The notes under the pieces are model-generated. The model was not told the origin of the DNA, did not search any database, and saw only the letters and a program-made list of their open reading frames with translations. Position numbers and translations under genes: made by a program. Of a stretch of 64,000 nucleotides of DNA, positions 1 to 8,684 are shown piece after piece. The stretch's first letter is position 1. Every line of letters starts with the position of its first letter. The stretch is from Rhodopseudomonas_A palustris_F (lineage in GTDB: Bacteria; Pseudomonadota; Alphaproteobacteria; Rhizobiales; Xanthobacteraceae), in assembly GCF_000013745.1 (NCBI RefSeq), contig NC_007925.1:248001-312000 (forward strand), in the 5' to 3' direction.

Positions 1-574
1 CGAGGATCGCCAAGCCGTGGCTGCGCGCCGCCAGCACGCAATGCGTCATCATCGGCACCATCGCCGAACGGCCGGGCAGCATGCGAATGCCGGTTTCGCG
101 CGAAATATCGTTCGGCCCGAACACGAAGCCGGCCAGCCGCATCTCGGAGTCCTGCGATGCCGCCGCCAGTTCCTCGGCGTGCAGCACGCCGCGCGCGGTC
201 TCGATCATGATCCAGACCTTGATGGCGATCTCGGCGCCGACGTCGGTCAGCCGGTCGGCGATCGCGCTGAGCTCGGCGACGCTGGAAACCTTCGGCACCA
301 GGATGCCGTCCGGTTTGGCCTTGCCGGCCATATTGAGGTCGTCGATCCACCACGGCGAGTCCAGACTGTTGATCCGGATCAGCACCTCGCGCTTGCCAAA
401 ACCCTTGTCGCCAACCGCCTTGGCGATCTGCGCCCGCGCGGTGGCCTTGGCGTCCGGCGCCACCGAATCCTCGAGGTCGAGGATGAGGCCGTCGGCATGC
501 AGCAGCCGGGCCTTTTCCAGCGCGCGGGCGTTCGACCCCGGCATGAACAGCAGGCTGCGGCGCGGACGGATCAT
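1..574 (-). CDS. HpcH/HpaI aldolase / citrate lyase (CitE-like) family protein, C-terminus cut off by window edge
   Basis: Reading the minus strand from the ATG at 574 gives 191 codons starting MIRPRRSLLFMPGSNAR, the usual N-terminus of the CitE / malyl-CoA lyase family. The motif LILDLEDSV (about residues 30-38) carries the conserved acidic residues, and IETARGV holds the glutamate expected to help bind Mg2+. Family members cleave or form acyl-CoA thioesters such as L-malyl-CoA or citramalyl-CoA in a TIM barrel. The visible part covers most of the barrel; the C-terminal lid lies outside the window, so the substrate cannot be decided. It is divergent from the carbonic anhydrase gene. The plus-strand open frames over it are shadows. 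Confidence 0.85.
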   Translation of the reverse strand, partial: MIRPRRSLLFMPGSNARALEKARLLHADGLILDLEDSVAPDAKATARAQIAKAVGDKGFGKREVLIRINSLDSPWWIDDLNMAGKAKPDGILVPKVSSVAELSAIADRLTDVGAEIAIKVWIMIETARGVLHAEELAAASQDSEMRLAGFVFGPNDISRETGIRMLPGRSAMVPMMTHCVLAARSHGLAIL

Positions 575-693
575 GACTTCACCCCTCGGTTGCACAATTC
601 GCAGCCGATAACATTTCACGAGGCGCGCTGAAAGGCTTGTTCCAGAACGCATCCTATGGTTATCCCGAGCGGACCCCTGCGAGGCGCGCACCG

Positions 694-1344
694 ATGGCAT
701 CGTTTCCGCAACATCTGCTCAAAGGCTACCGGAACTTCACCACCCAGCGGCTGCCGACCGAACAATCGCGCTATCGCGAGTTGTCCGAGCGCGGCCAAGC
801 GCCGGAGGTGATGGTGATCGGCTGTTGCGATTCCCGGGTGTCGCCGGAAGTGATCTTCGACGCCGGGCCGGGCGAATTGTTCGTGCTGCGCAACGTCGCC
901 AATCTGGTGCCGGTCTATGCGCCCGACGGCGCCGTGCACGGCGTCTCGGCGGCTTTGGAATACGCCGTGCAGGTGCTGCGGGTGAAGCACATCGTGGTGC
1001 TCGGCCACGCCCAATGCGGCGGCATCCGCGCCTTCGTCGACAAGACCGCGCCGCTGTCGCCCGGCGATTTCATCGGCAAATGGATGGCGATGTTCGCGCG
1101 CGCGGCCGAGACCGTCGAACAACGCGACCAGGAGTCGATGCAGGAGTTCATCACCCGGCTGGAGCAGGCCGCGGTGAAGCGCAGCCTGGACAACCTGATG
1201 ACCTTCCCCTGCATCAAGATCCTCGCCGAGCGCGGCAAATTGCAGTTGCACGGCGCCTATTTCGGCGTGGCAGAAGGCTCGCTCGCGGTGTGGGATGCGC
1301 AGAGCGGCCAGTTCCACGCCGCCAGCGAACTCGCTATCAGCTGA
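694..1344 (+). CDS. beta-class carbonic anhydrase
   Basis: A 216-residue beta-carbonic anhydrase, catalysing CO2 hydration to bicarbonate. The zinc site is complete: C44, D46 and R48 in CCDSR, then H105 and C108 in GHAQCGG, with the spacing of the classical Gram-negative enzyme. Length is normal for the family. I chose the ATG at 694 (MASFPQHLLKGYRNF) rather than the in-frame ATG at 637 because homologues begin just before the LLxGYRxF helix and the extra 19 residues look like leader. There is no signal peptide, so it should be cytosolic. It could supply bicarbonate for carboxylases; no carboxylase is adjacent. Confidence 0.93.
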   Translation: MASFPQHLLKGYRNFTTQRLPTEQSRYRELSERGQAPEVMVIGCCDSRVSPEVIFDAGPGELFVLRNVANLVPVYAPDGAVHGVSAALEYAVQVLRVKHIVVLGHAQCGGIRAFVDKTAPLSPGDFIGKWMAMFARAAETVEQRDQESMQEFITRLEQAAVKRSLDNLMTFPCIKILAERGKLQLHGAYFGVAEGSLAVWDAQSGQFHAASELAIS

Positions 1345-1434
1345 CCGAGCGGCTTGCGCTGACGACGCTTGAGCCGCCGAAGGCTTGGGAACGGATCGAG
1401 AACCGTTGCGTTGAATCGCGCGACGGAGGCAGCG

Positions 1435-1650
1435 ATGAACAATCCCAAAACCGACCTCAATTCGAACACCGAGAAAGACCCCGACGAATGGGTCTCCGGC
1501 GACGATCCGATGACCGGGGCGCAGGCCTCCTACCTGAAAACGCTGTGCGAGCAGGCCAAACGGCCCGGCGCGTTCAGCGAGACGCTGACCAAGGCCGAGG
1601 CCTCCAAGCTGATCGATGAATTACGCCAAGCGGCGGGCGTCGCAGGGTGA
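1435..1650 (+). CDS. DUF3072 domain-containing small protein
   Basis: A 71-residue acidic protein. The core MTGAQASYLKTLCEQAKRP followed by TKAEASKLIDELR is the DUF3072 signature seen in many proteobacteria and actinobacteria; its function is unknown. It has no signal peptide or membrane segment. The start at 1435 is supported by GGAGG eight bases upstream; the longer open frame from 1369 has no such site. It sits 90 bp after the carbonic anhydrase and may be cotranscribed, although the family is not otherwise tied to carbonic anhydrase. Confidence 0.8.
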   Translation: MNNPKTDLNSNTEKDPDEWVSGDDPMTGAQASYLKTLCEQAKRPGAFSETLTKAEASKLIDELRQAAGVAG

Positions 1651-1664
1651 GCGTCGCGGAGTGG

Positions 1665-2219
1665 TCAATGCGCGGCGCCATCGCCGCCGCCGTGATCGCT
1701 TCCCCAGCGGTCCGATAGCGCCAACAGCAGCGTCGTGACCACGAACACCAAATGCACGCCGACCAGCCAGCCGAGCTTCTGCGCGTCGAACGCCGCGTCG
1801 ATGTTCATGAACGCCTTCAACACCTGGATCGCCGAGATCGCCACGATCGAGGCCAGCAGTTTCTGCTTCAGGCCGGCGAAATCGACCTTGGTCATCCAAG
1901 CCGGCCAATCCGGATGGTTGCGCGGGTCGATCCGCGAGACGAAGTTCTCGTAGCCGGAGAACACCACGATCAGGATCAGATTGCCGGTCAGCGACACGTC
2001 GATCAGCGACAGCACCCCGAGGATGATGTCGGACTCCTTCGCCGCCGGGGCGTGCAGGATGAATTCCCAAAGCAGCAGGCCGAATTTGTACAGCAGCACC
2101 ACCAGGCTGACGACCAGGCCGAGATAGAACGGCGCCATCAGCCAGCGGCTGTTGAACAGCAGCGCCTCCAGCCCCCGTTCGACCGGATTGGTGCGGCGTT
2201 TCGCTGGCAGGTCCGTCAT
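1665..2219 (-). CDS. UPF0114 (YqhA-like) integral membrane protein
   Basis: A 184-residue membrane protein of the YqhA/UPF0114 family (TIGR00645). The N-terminal block VERGLEALLFNSRWLMAPFY is diagnostic. About four hydrophobic segments follow, including one around GNLILIVVFSGYENFVSRID, which is also strongly conserved. Function is unknown. The start at 2219 (MTDLPAKRR) places the first conserved block about 13 residues in, as in homologues; the upstream ATG at 2270 would add an unsupported extension overlapping repeat DNA. It converges on the DUF3072 gene, with only 14 bp between the stop codons. Confidence 0.88.
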   Translation of the reverse strand: MTDLPAKRRTNPVERGLEALLFNSRWLMAPFYLGLVVSLVVLLYKFGLLLWEFILHAPAAKESDIILGVLSLIDVSLTGNLILIVVFSGYENFVSRIDPRNHPDWPAWMTKVDFAGLKQKLLASIVAISAIQVLKAFMNIDAAFDAQKLGWLVGVHLVFVVTTLLLALSDRWGSDHGGGDGAAH

Positions 2220-2257
2220 CACGCCCCCCGAAGCTTCAGCTTCCACTCCGACGTTGT

Positions 2258-2291
2258 GTCGGGTGGGCAAAGCGAAGCATGCCCACCCGAC
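2258..2291. repeat. Short perfect inverted repeat (12-bp arms)
   Basis: GTCGGGTGGGCA at 2258-2269 pairs exactly with TGCCCACCCGAC at 2280-2291 around a 10-base loop. It lies in the asd/UPF0114 intergenic region directly next to the larger family A repeat. It has no U-tract, so it is more likely a REP-like element than a terminator. Confidence 0.7.
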
Positions 2292-2303
2292 CAGCTACCA
2301 GCT

Positions 2304-2442
2304 CGTGTCCCGGGCGCGGAGCAGCGCGCTTAGCGCTGCCCCGCAGAACCGGGACCGTACCAAATACCGCGTTCCGTAACGGCCCCGGCTCTGCAGCGCA
2401 CCACGCCGCAAGAGCGGCGCGCTGCACTGCGTCCGGGGCACG
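2304..2442. repeat. Palindromic intergenic repeat, family A, copy 1
   Basis: About 139 bp bounded by CGTGTCCCGG on the left and CCGGGGCACG on the right, with an inner pair CCGGGACCGT / ACGGCCCCGG, so the whole element is an imperfect long palindrome made of two nested hairpins. The same layout recurs at 13411, 36089, 42807 and 51760. It ends within 10 bp of the asd stop codon. Confidence 0.85.
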
Positions 2443-2450
2443 TTGGTCGG

Positions 2451-3485
2451 CTACGCCGCCTTTTTCTTGGCGGTGATCAGCTTGCGGTTGATCAGGCATT
2501 CGGCGATCTGGATCGCGTTCAGCGCCGCACCCTTGCGCAGATTGTCGGACACGCACCACAGCACCAGGCCGTTCTCCACCGTCGCATCCTCGCGGATCCG
2601 GCTGATATAGGTGGCGTCTTCGCCGGCCGCCTCATAGGGCGTGACGTAGCCGCCGGGCTCGTGCTTGTCGATCACCAGGCAGCCCGGCGCGGTGCGCAGG
2701 ATGTTGCGCGCCTCGTCCGCCGAAATCGGGTTCTCGAACTCGATGTTGACGGATTCGGAATGGCCGACGAACACCGGCACCCGCACGCAGGTCGCCACCA
2801 GCTTGATTTTGGGATCAAGAATCTTCTTGGTCTCCATCATCATCTTCCACTCTTCCTTGGTGAAGCCGTCTTCCATGAACACGTCGATCTCGGGGATGAC
2901 GTTGAAGGCGATCCGCTTCGGAAATTTCTTGGAGTGGACTTCCTCGACGGTGAACACCGCCTTGGTCTGCGAGAACAGTTCGTCCATCGCGTCCTTGCCG
3001 GCGCCGGACACCGACTGATAGGTCGACACCACCACGCGCTTGATCACCGCCTTGTCATGCAGCGGCTTCAACGCCACGACGAGCTGCGCGGTCGAGCAGT
3101 TCGGGTTGGCGATGATGTTCTTCTTGGCAAAGCCCGCGACCGCGTCGGCGTTGACTTCCGGCACCACCAGCGGCACGTCGGGGTCCATCCGCCAGGTCGA
3201 TGAGTTGTCGATCACCACCACGCCCTGCGCGCCGATCTTCGGCGACCATTCCTTGGACACCGCGCCGCCGGCCGACATCAGGCAGATGTCGACGTCCGAG
3301 AAGTCGTAATTTTCCAGCGCTTTCACCTTGAGAGTCTTGTCGCCGTAGGACACTTCGACGCCCATGCTGCGGCGCGACGCCAGCGCCACCACCTCGTCGG
3401 CAGGGAATTTGCGTTCGTCCAGGATGTTGAGCATTTCCCGCCCGACATTGCCGGTCGCCCCGACCACCGCGACTTTGTAACCCAT
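2451..3485 (-). CDS. asd: Aspartate-semialdehyde dehydrogenase
   Basis: A 344-residue enzyme that reduces aspartyl-4-phosphate to aspartate semialdehyde with NADPH, the branch point to lysine/diaminopimelate, threonine and methionine. The N-terminal Rossmann motif VGATGNVGREML, the catalytic C130 in NPNCST, and the block VFVGHSESVNIEF with the downstream substrate-binding region are all present. Length is normal. The ATG at 3485 begins MGYKVAVVGATG, as in homologues. The lysine-rich C-terminus KKKAA is unremarkable. It appears monocistronic: the repeat follows its stop and an opposite-strand gene lies upstream. Confidence 0.96.
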   Translation of the reverse strand: MGYKVAVVGATGNVGREMLNILDERKFPADEVVALASRRSMGVEVSYGDKTLKVKALENYDFSDVDICLMSAGGAVSKEWSPKIGAQGVVVIDNSSTWRMDPDVPLVVPEVNADAVAGFAKKNIIANPNCSTAQLVVALKPLHDKAVIKRVVVSTYQSVSGAGKDAMDELFSQTKAVFTVEEVHSKKFPKRIAFNVIPEIDVFMEDGFTKEEWKMMMETKKILDPKIKLVATCVRVPVFVGHSESVNIEFENPISADEARNILRTAPGCLVIDKHEPGGYVTPYEAAGEDATYISRIREDATVENGLVLWCVSDNLRKGAALNAIQIAECLINRKLITAKKKAA

Positions 3486-3609
3486 CGTTGACTCTCCGAA
3501 GAAAAAGGCTTCGCCGCCGCCAGCAGCGGAAGGGAAGCGGCAGCGCTTCTATGCGAGAAACGCCTCCGACACAATAAAGCCCCTCCTACTAGCCTACCAG
3601 AGCCCCTCG

Positions 3610-4422
3610 ATGCGAACGATTTCGGCCGTCCGCGCTGACCGGGAGCCGCCCCGGATCCACCCGGCCCTGCGAAGCTGTGCCGGCGAATGCCGCGACGTCC
3701 TGGTGCGGGTGCTGGCCTATTTCGGCGCGCTGGCGTTCGTCGCCGCGGTCGGGCTGTACGCCGTCCAGCCGTTCGCCGAGGCGATGCGCGACGCCGCCGA
3801 CCCCGATCAGACGGCCAAGCCCGGCTTTGTCAGCGCCCCGCGATCAGCGCCGGCATTCGCCCTCAGCCAGTTCGATTCACCGGGTAAAATAGAGAGTTAT
3901 GAAGTCCTTCGGCATCCCGATGGCGGCCGCAAAGATATCCTGCGCTGGGCCGCGCCGGGCGAGGCGCCGATCGCCGAGCTGGAAATCTATCGGCCCGGCG
4001 GCGAGCCCAGCCAGGCGCTGCCGCCGGCCGCCGAGATCGCCGCGCGGATCGACCCGGACGGGGTGCGGGCGATCGAGGCCGCCGGCCTGATCGACAGCAA
4101 ATTCGGCGCGGTGAGGCTGTTTTCGCTCGGTGGCGCTGACGCAGGGCTGCCCCGCGCTTGTCTCGGTTTTCTGAAGAAGCTCGATCGACCCAGCCTGCGG
4201 ATCTCCGGTTGGGCGTGCCAGGGCGAAACGCTGCCTGCGCGCCGCGCGGCGATTTCCTGCATGCTCGACCGGCTGGTGCTGCTCAGCGCCGGCAACGATC
4301 CCAAGCTTGCCGAGCTGTTCGCCCACGCGGAATTGCGCCGCTCCGGCTGCGCGGCGCAGGCCGGCCCGACGGCCGATTGGGTGATGGGGGCGCAGAACCC
4401 GCGGCTGCGCGGCAGTCTTTGA
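3610..4422 (+). CDS. Conserved hypothetical protein with one N-terminal membrane anchor
   Basis: A 270-residue protein I do not recognise. After a basic N-terminus there is one hydrophobic segment (about residues 33-55, VRVLAYFGALAFVAAVGLYAV), then a soluble, probably periplasmic domain with about six cysteines, four of them in the C-terminal half (ACLGFL, WACQGE, SCML, GCAAQ). The start is uncertain: the ATG at 3610 has no good ribosome site, and a later GTG just before the membrane segment is possible. It is divergent from asd, with a gap of 124 bp. No domain name can be supported by eye. Confidence 0.65.
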   Translation: MRTISAVRADREPPRIHPALRSCAGECRDVLVRVLAYFGALAFVAAVGLYAVQPFAEAMRDAADPDQTAKPGFVSAPRSAPAFALSQFDSPGKIESYEVLRHPDGGRKDILRWAAPGEAPIAELEIYRPGGEPSQALPPAAEIAARIDPDGVRAIEAAGLIDSKFGAVRLFSLGGADAGLPRACLGFLKKLDRPSLRISGWACQGETLPARRAAISCMLDRLVLLSAGNDPKLAELFAHAELRRSGCAAQAGPTADWVMGAQNPRLRGSL

Positions 4423-4585
4423 GGCGAGCGTGGCCGTTGCGGAGCTTACTCGGCGTGCAACATTTTGCGTCAGCAGGCATTATTGTCCGGCGGTGTGGCC
4501 CGAATGAGCTTGTGGCGCGACGCTCCCGGCAGCTAAAATGCGATTGAATCGGACGATGCCCTACCTGCCTGACTGCCATGAGGAC

Positions 4586-4963
4586 ATGATGACCTTGAAA
4601 TTCTCTGCCGCGAGGAAACTCACGGTGCTGCTCGCGGCGGTCGCCGTTATCGCAATCGGCTTCAACAGCTCCGACGCCAATGCGGCGAAGCGGAAGTATT
4701 ATGATCGCTCCAGCACCGCCTACGGGCCGCGCGGACCGAATTCGTCCTATCAGGCCGGGCCGCGGACCCGCATTTACGTCACCAAGCGGTCATGGCTCGA
4801 CGCCGGCACCGAAGTGCTGCCGGGCGAGCGCAAGTTCACCGATTATGCCTACCCGCCCGGCCGTTCCTTCGGCATGGAGAATCTCAACCGCCCGCTGGAC
4901 CGCCAGCCGCTCAACCCGGCGTCCGATCTCGGCGGCTATCCGGAACGCTTCCCGCTGTACTGA
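4586..4963 (+). CDS. Small secreted hypothetical protein
   Basis: A 125-residue protein with a Sec signal peptide (MMTLKFSAARKLTVLLAAVA then AIGFNSSDANA, cleavage likely after ANA at about residue 33). The mature part is tyrosine- and proline-rich (KRKYYDRSS, YAYPPGRSFGMENLNRPL) and ends GGYPERFPLY. Such short exported proteins are frequent in Bradyrhizobiaceae and have no assigned function. The tandem ATGs at 4586 and 4589 follow a weak GAGG; the ATG at 4538 would push the signal peptide too far inside. It ends 37 bp before a strong terminator. Confidence 0.7.
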   Translation: MMTLKFSAARKLTVLLAAVAVIAIGFNSSDANAAKRKYYDRSSTAYGPRGPNSSYQAGPRTRIYVTKRSWLDAGTEVLPGERKFTDYAYPPGRSFGMENLNRPLDRQPLNPASDLGGYPERFPLY

Positions 4964-5000
4964 TTCGCTGCCGCTGGCGCGAGACATCAAGGCCATACGA

Positions 5001-5028
5001 AAATGCCCGGCTCGCGCCGGGCATTTTT
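5001..5028. terminator. Rho-independent terminator (bidirectional)
   Basis: AAATGCCCGGC pairs with GCCGGGCATTT around a four-base loop, followed by TTTTGTT on the plus strand and with an A-tract on the other side. It terminates the small secreted protein gene and could also serve leuB readthrough from the right. Confidence 0.8.
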
Positions 5029-5097
5029 GTTGGTTCGTGGATGCCGCCATCCTAACGGGCTGGCGTTGAAAGCGGCGATTGCATCAACCCCTGCGCC

Positions 5098-5228
5098 GTC
5101 ATCCTGAGGTGCCCGAGCAACGCGAGGGCCTCGAAGGATGCGGCTCCGGATTGATGCGCTCCCCGCGCGGCCATCCTTCGAGACGCCCGGCTTCGTCCTT
5201 CGGACTTCGCCGGGCTCCTCAGGATGAC
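5098..5228. repeat. Palindromic intergenic repeat, family B, copy 1
   Basis: Begins GTCATCCTGAGGTGCCCGAG and ends CTCAGGATGAC, with an inner pair CGAAGGATG / CATCCTTCG, giving two hairpin halves in opposite orientation. It matches the elements at 10338, 59187, 60247, 62282 and 62474. It fills the gap between the terminator and the end of leuB. Confidence 0.85.
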
Positions 5229-5249
5229 GTCGACTGCGTGGAGCCGCGC

Positions 5250-6362
5250 TTAGGCGTGCAGCGCCTGCATTTCTTTCAGGATCGCTTCGCCCATCTGCGA
5301 GGTCGAGATCACCGTTGAGCCTTCCGACTTGATGTCGGCGGTGCGCAGGCCCTTGGCCAACACCGCTGCGATCGCGGCGTCGAGCTTGTCGGCCAATTCG
5401 CCCATGTCGAGCGAATAGCGCAGCGCCATGCCGAACGACGCCAGCATCGCCACCGGATTGGCCAAGCCCTTGCCGGCGATGTCGGGGGCCGAGCCGTGCA
5501 CCGGCTCGTACATCGACTTGCGCTTGCCGGTGTTGGCGTCGACCGCGCCGAGCGAGGCCGACGGCAGCATGCCGAGCGAGCCGGTCAGCATCGCGGCGAT
5601 GTCGCTGAGGATGTCGCCGAACAGGTTGTCGGTGACGATGACGTCGAACTGCTTCGGCCATTTCACCAGGTTCATGCCGCCGGAATCCGCCAGCTGATGC
5701 TCGAGCTGCACGTCCTTGTAGTCCTCGGCGTGCACTCGGGTGACCACCTCGTTCCACAACACCCCGGACTTCATGACGTTGCGCTTTTCCATCGACGTCA
5801 CCTTGTTGCGGCGCTTGCGCGCAAGGTCGAACGCAACACGAGCGATGCGGTCAATCTCGTAGCTGTCGTAGACTTGCGTATCGATGGCGCGCTTCTGGCC
5901 GTTGCCGAGGTCGGTGATGGTCTTCGGCTCGCCGAAATACACCCCACCGGTGAGTTCGCGCACGATCATGATGTCGAGGCCTTCGACCACCTCGCGCTTC
6001 AGGCTCGAAGAATCCGCCAGCGCCGGGTAGCATACCGCGGGGCGCAGATTGGCGAACAGCCCGAGGTCTTTGCGCAGCCGCAGCAGGCCGGCTTCCGGGC
6101 GCGCCTCATAGGGCACGCCGTCCCATTTCGCGCCGCCGACCGCGCCGAAGATCACCGCGTCGGAGGCCTGCGCCTTGGCCATGGTGGCGTCGGTGATCGC
6201 CACCTTGTCGGCGTCGTAAGCGGCGCCGCCGACCAGCCCGTCTTCGGTTTCGAAATGCGCGATGCCCTGGGCGTTGAGCCAATCGATCAGCCGCTTCACC
6301 TCCGCCATCACTTCGGTGCCGATGCCGTCGCCGGGAAGAAGCAGCAGTTTGTGGGTCGCCAT
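5250..6362 (-). CDS. leuB: 3-isopropylmalate dehydrogenase
   Basis: A 370-residue NAD-dependent decarboxylating dehydrogenase of leucine biosynthesis. It begins MATHKLLLLPGDGIGTEVMAE, the family N-terminus. The motif VRELTGGVYFGEP carries the substrate-discriminating region and MEKRNVMKSG the catalytic tyrosine/lysine neighbourhood; VTDNLFGDILSDIAAMLTGSLGMLPSASLG is the conserved Mg2+ and NAD region, and EPVHGSAPDIAGKGLANP follows. Length is standard. The start at 6362 was preferred over 6407 because the upstream stretch lies in repeat DNA. It stands alone; leuC/leuD are not in the window. Confidence 0.97.
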   Translation of the reverse strand: MATHKLLLLPGDGIGTEVMAEVKRLIDWLNAQGIAHFETEDGLVGGAAYDADKVAITDATMAKAQASDAVIFGAVGGAKWDGVPYEARPEAGLLRLRKDLGLFANLRPAVCYPALADSSSLKREVVEGLDIMIVRELTGGVYFGEPKTITDLGNGQKRAIDTQVYDSYEIDRIARVAFDLARKRRNKVTSMEKRNVMKSGVLWNEVVTRVHAEDYKDVQLEHQLADSGGMNLVKWPKQFDVIVTDNLFGDILSDIAAMLTGSLGMLPSASLGAVDANTGKRKSMYEPVHGSAPDIAGKGLANPVAMLASFGMALRYSLDMGELADKLDAAIAAVLAKGLRTADIKSEGSTVISTSQMGEAILKEMQALHA

Positions 6363-6380
6363 GGTCAATTCCTCGAGATG

Positions 6381-6466
6381 CGTCATGGCCGGGTCCGTCC
6401 CGGCCATCCACGGTGGCCCGCTCGTGATGAGGAAGGCGCGGATGCCCGGCGCGGCCGGGCACGACG
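6381..6466. repeat. Palindromic repeat, family D, copy 1 (degenerate)
   Basis: Starts CGTCATGGCCGGGTCCGTCC, then CGGCCATCCACG, and has a mirrored but weaker right half ending GGCCGGGCACGACG. Compare the much more perfect copy at 33201-33290. It lies in the 228-bp gap between the divergent leuB and MFS genes, so it sits in the promoter region of one or both. Confidence 0.65.
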
Positions 6467-6590
6467 AGTGAATGGATGCGGCGGAGTGCTAAAACGGCGT
6501 TGCGCGATTGGCAAGACACCGTTCCGGCCGCCGGCGTTGCACCGCCGCGCCGAACCCGGCAAGAATGCAGGGAAGGCGACGGAGAAACGC

Positions 6591-7772
6591 TTGACCCTGA
6601 TCGATCGCACCACGGCCCAGCCGCGCCCCGCCCAGCTCATCCTGATGCTGGCGCTGTCGCCGACCATCAGCCTCGGCATCGGTCGTTTCGCCTATTCGCT
6701 GGTGCTGCCCGACATGCGCGACGCGCTCGGCTGGTCGTATTCCGCCGCGGGATTCATGAACACCGTCAATGCCGCGGGCTATCTCGGCGGCGCGCTGGTG
6801 GCCGCCTCCCTGGTCAAGCGGTTCGGCCTGTTCCGGGTGGTGCAGGCCGGCACGCTGGCCTGCGTCGCCTCGCTGGTATTGTGCGGGCTGTCGGGCAATT
6901 TCGCGCTGCTCGGACTGGCGCGGCTGGTGGCGGGACTGGGGGCCGCGGTCTCCTTCGTCGCCGGCGGCGCGCTGGCGGCGACGCTGGCGCAGACCGAGCC
7001 TTCGCGCTCGAGTTTCCTGCTCAGCCTGTTCTATGCCGGCCCCGGGCTCGGCATCCTGCTGTCGGGGCTGCTGGCGCCGTTGCTGCTCGATCGGCTCGGG
7101 CCGGGATCGTGGTGGGCGGTCTGGCTGGTGCTGGCGCTGCTGGCGGGAGCGCTGACCTTGCCGCTGGTGCTGCGGCCGATCGAGGCGCGCGCGGCGCTGT
7201 CCGCGGCCAAGCCGGCGCCATTCACGATCCGCCCGGTGGCGATCTATCTGATCAGCTACTTTCTGTTCGGCGCCGGCTACATCGCCTACATGACCTTCAT
7301 GATCGCCTATGTGCGCGACGCCGGCGGCGGCGCGCTGGCGCAGAGCGGGTTCTGGTGCCTGATCGGCGCCGGCGCGTTCGCCTCGCCCTGGGTGTGGCGG
7401 CGGCTGATCGCGCGCGGCAAGAGCGGCGTCACCACGGCGATCATCCTCGGCGTCAACGCGCTCGGCGCGGCGCTGCCGCTGCTGTCGCCGTCGCCCTGGA
7501 TGCTGGCGGTGTCGGCCGCGGTGTTCGGGGTGGCGTTCTTCGCGGTGGTCACCACCACTACGGCGTTCGTGCGCTTCAACTATCCGCCCGAAGCGTGGCC
7601 GAGCGCGATCGCGGCGATGACCATCGTGTTCGGGATCGGCCAGACCATCGGCCCGATCGCCACCGGCGCCATCACCGACGCGATGGGCAGCCTCAGCTCC
7701 GCGCTCAACGTCTCCGCCGCGGCGCTGGCACTGGGCGCCGTGCTGGCGGCGTTTCAGCGGCCGGTGGGGTGA
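6591..7772 (+). CDS. MFS transporter, YbfB/YjiJ-like
   Basis: About 393 residues with twelve predicted membrane segments. It opens LILMLALSPTISLGIGRFAYSLVLPDMRDALGWSYSAAGFMNTVNAAGYL, the signature of the YbfB/YjiJ branch of the major facilitator superfamily. The conserved loop motif between helices 2 and 3 is reduced to SLVKRFGLFR. No ATG fits; the TTG at 6591, preceded by GGAG, gives a sensible short N-terminus. The transported substrate is unknown; related proteins are often called arabinose-efflux-like without proof. The same frame is open far upstream but there it is antisense to leuB. Confidence 0.87.
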   Translation: MTLIDRTTAQPRPAQLILMLALSPTISLGIGRFAYSLVLPDMRDALGWSYSAAGFMNTVNAAGYLGGALVAASLVKRFGLFRVVQAGTLACVASLVLCGLSGNFALLGLARLVAGLGAAVSFVAGGALAATLAQTEPSRSSFLLSLFYAGPGLGILLSGLLAPLLLDRLGPGSWWAVWLVLALLAGALTLPLVLRPIEARAALSAAKPAPFTIRPVAIYLISYFLFGAGYIAYMTFMIAYVRDAGGGALAQSGFWCLIGAGAFASPWVWRRLIARGKSGVTTAIILGVNALGAALPLLSPSPWMLAVSAAVFGVAFFAVVTTTTAFVRFNYPPEAWPSAIAAMTIVFGIGQTIGPIATGAITDAMGSLSSALNVSAAALALGAVLAAFQRPVG

Positions 7773-7820
7773 GCGGGAAAACCGAACGAAGTGGGTTGAT
7801 GCGCTTTAGCCAATTTGGCT

Positions 7821-7845
7821 GTCATTCCGGGGCACGAGCCGCGTC
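7821..7845. repeat. Possible solo half of a family C repeat
   Basis: GTCATTCCGGGGCACGAGCC resembles the left end of the family C palindromes (28974, 48550, 58992), but the mirrored right half is missing. It lies between the convergent MFS and molybdoenzyme genes. Confidence 0.45.
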
Positions 7846-7892
7846 GCCCGCAACGCCGCCGAGGCGCGACGGGCGCTGCGACCAAGCGCCGC

Positions 7893-8672
7893 TCAGCTGC
7901 CGCTGAAATCATTGTAGCCCTGGTCTTCCCAATAGCCGCCCTTGTAGTCGTTGGTGACCTCCATCGCGACCACGTATTTCGGGTTCTTGAAGCCGAGCTT
8001 GGTCGGCACCCGGATCTTCATCGGATAGCCATAGGCCCGCGGCAAGATCTTGTCGTCGAACTTGAAGGTCATCTGGGTTTGCGGATGCAGCGCGGTCGGC
8101 ATGTCGAGCGAGCTCGCGTAATCTTCCGCGCAGCGGAAATGCACCCATTTCGCGTGGCTGTCGGCGCCGACCAATTTGAGGAAATCGCGCAAAGGCGTGC
8201 CGGACCACGAGCCGATCGCACTCCAACCCTCCACACAAATGTGGCGGGTGATCTGCTTGACTTCCGGCAGCTGATGCAGCTCCGCCAGGGTCCAGGATTT
8301 CTTGTTGTCGACCAGGCCGGAGACCTCGAGCTGCCAGGTCTGACCGTCGATCTTTGGCGCTTCGTCCTCGCTGTAGAACGCGTTGAACGGGAACGGCCGC
8401 TTGATGTCCTGTTCGCCATAGGTCGGCGCCAGCACGTTGGGATTGAAGATTTTCGCCTGCACCGCGTCGTTGAACTTCGAGATCTGCGTCAGCATCGATT
8501 CCGCTGAGAACGAATCCGAGACGTCGCATCCGGTCAGCAGCGTCAGCGCGCCGAGGCTGGCGCCGCCGGCGATGAAGCGCCGCCGCGACGGTTCCGGCAG
8601 CAATTTGGCGGCATCGCGCACCAAGAGCTTCTTGTCGACGCCGGGGATCAGCAGGGATTTGAAGCGGCGCAT
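7893..8672 (-). CDS. Molybdopterin-dependent oxidoreductase, sulfite-oxidase/MsrP-like
   Basis: A 259-residue protein with an oxidoreductase molybdopterin-binding fold. C146 in RHICVEGWSAIGSWSG is the expected molybdenum-ligating cysteine; VHFRCAEDYASSLDM and GYPMKIRVPTKLGFKNPKYV are typical for the family. The N-terminus combines a Tat-like SRRRFIAG motif (residues 29-35) with LLTGC (45-49), so it may be exported folded and possibly lipidated at C49. The ATG at 8672 has GGAG upstream, and the gene starts 12 bp after the cytochrome b gene stop, indicating one operon. Probably a periplasmic reductase or oxidase that exchanges electrons with that cytochrome; the substrate is unknown. Confidence 0.88.
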   Translation of the reverse strand: MRRFKSLLIPGVDKKLLVRDAAKLLPEPSRRRFIAGGASLGALTLLTGCDVSDSFSAESMLTQISKFNDAVQAKIFNPNVLAPTYGEQDIKRPFPFNAFYSEDEAPKIDGQTWQLEVSGLVDNKKSWTLAELHQLPEVKQITRHICVEGWSAIGSWSGTPLRDFLKLVGADSHAKWVHFRCAEDYASSLDMPTALHPQTQMTFKFDDKILPRAYGYPMKIRVPTKLGFKNPKYVVAMEVTNDYKGGYWEDQGYNDFSGS

Positions 8673-8684
8673 CACTCGATCTCC

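Noticed and set aside
5496..6590. Long plus-strand open frame continuing into the MFS gene (758 codons in total)
   Set aside because: The first 365 codons are antisense to leuB and have an Arg/His/Val-rich composition typical of shadow frames; the MFS protein starts at the TTG at 6591.
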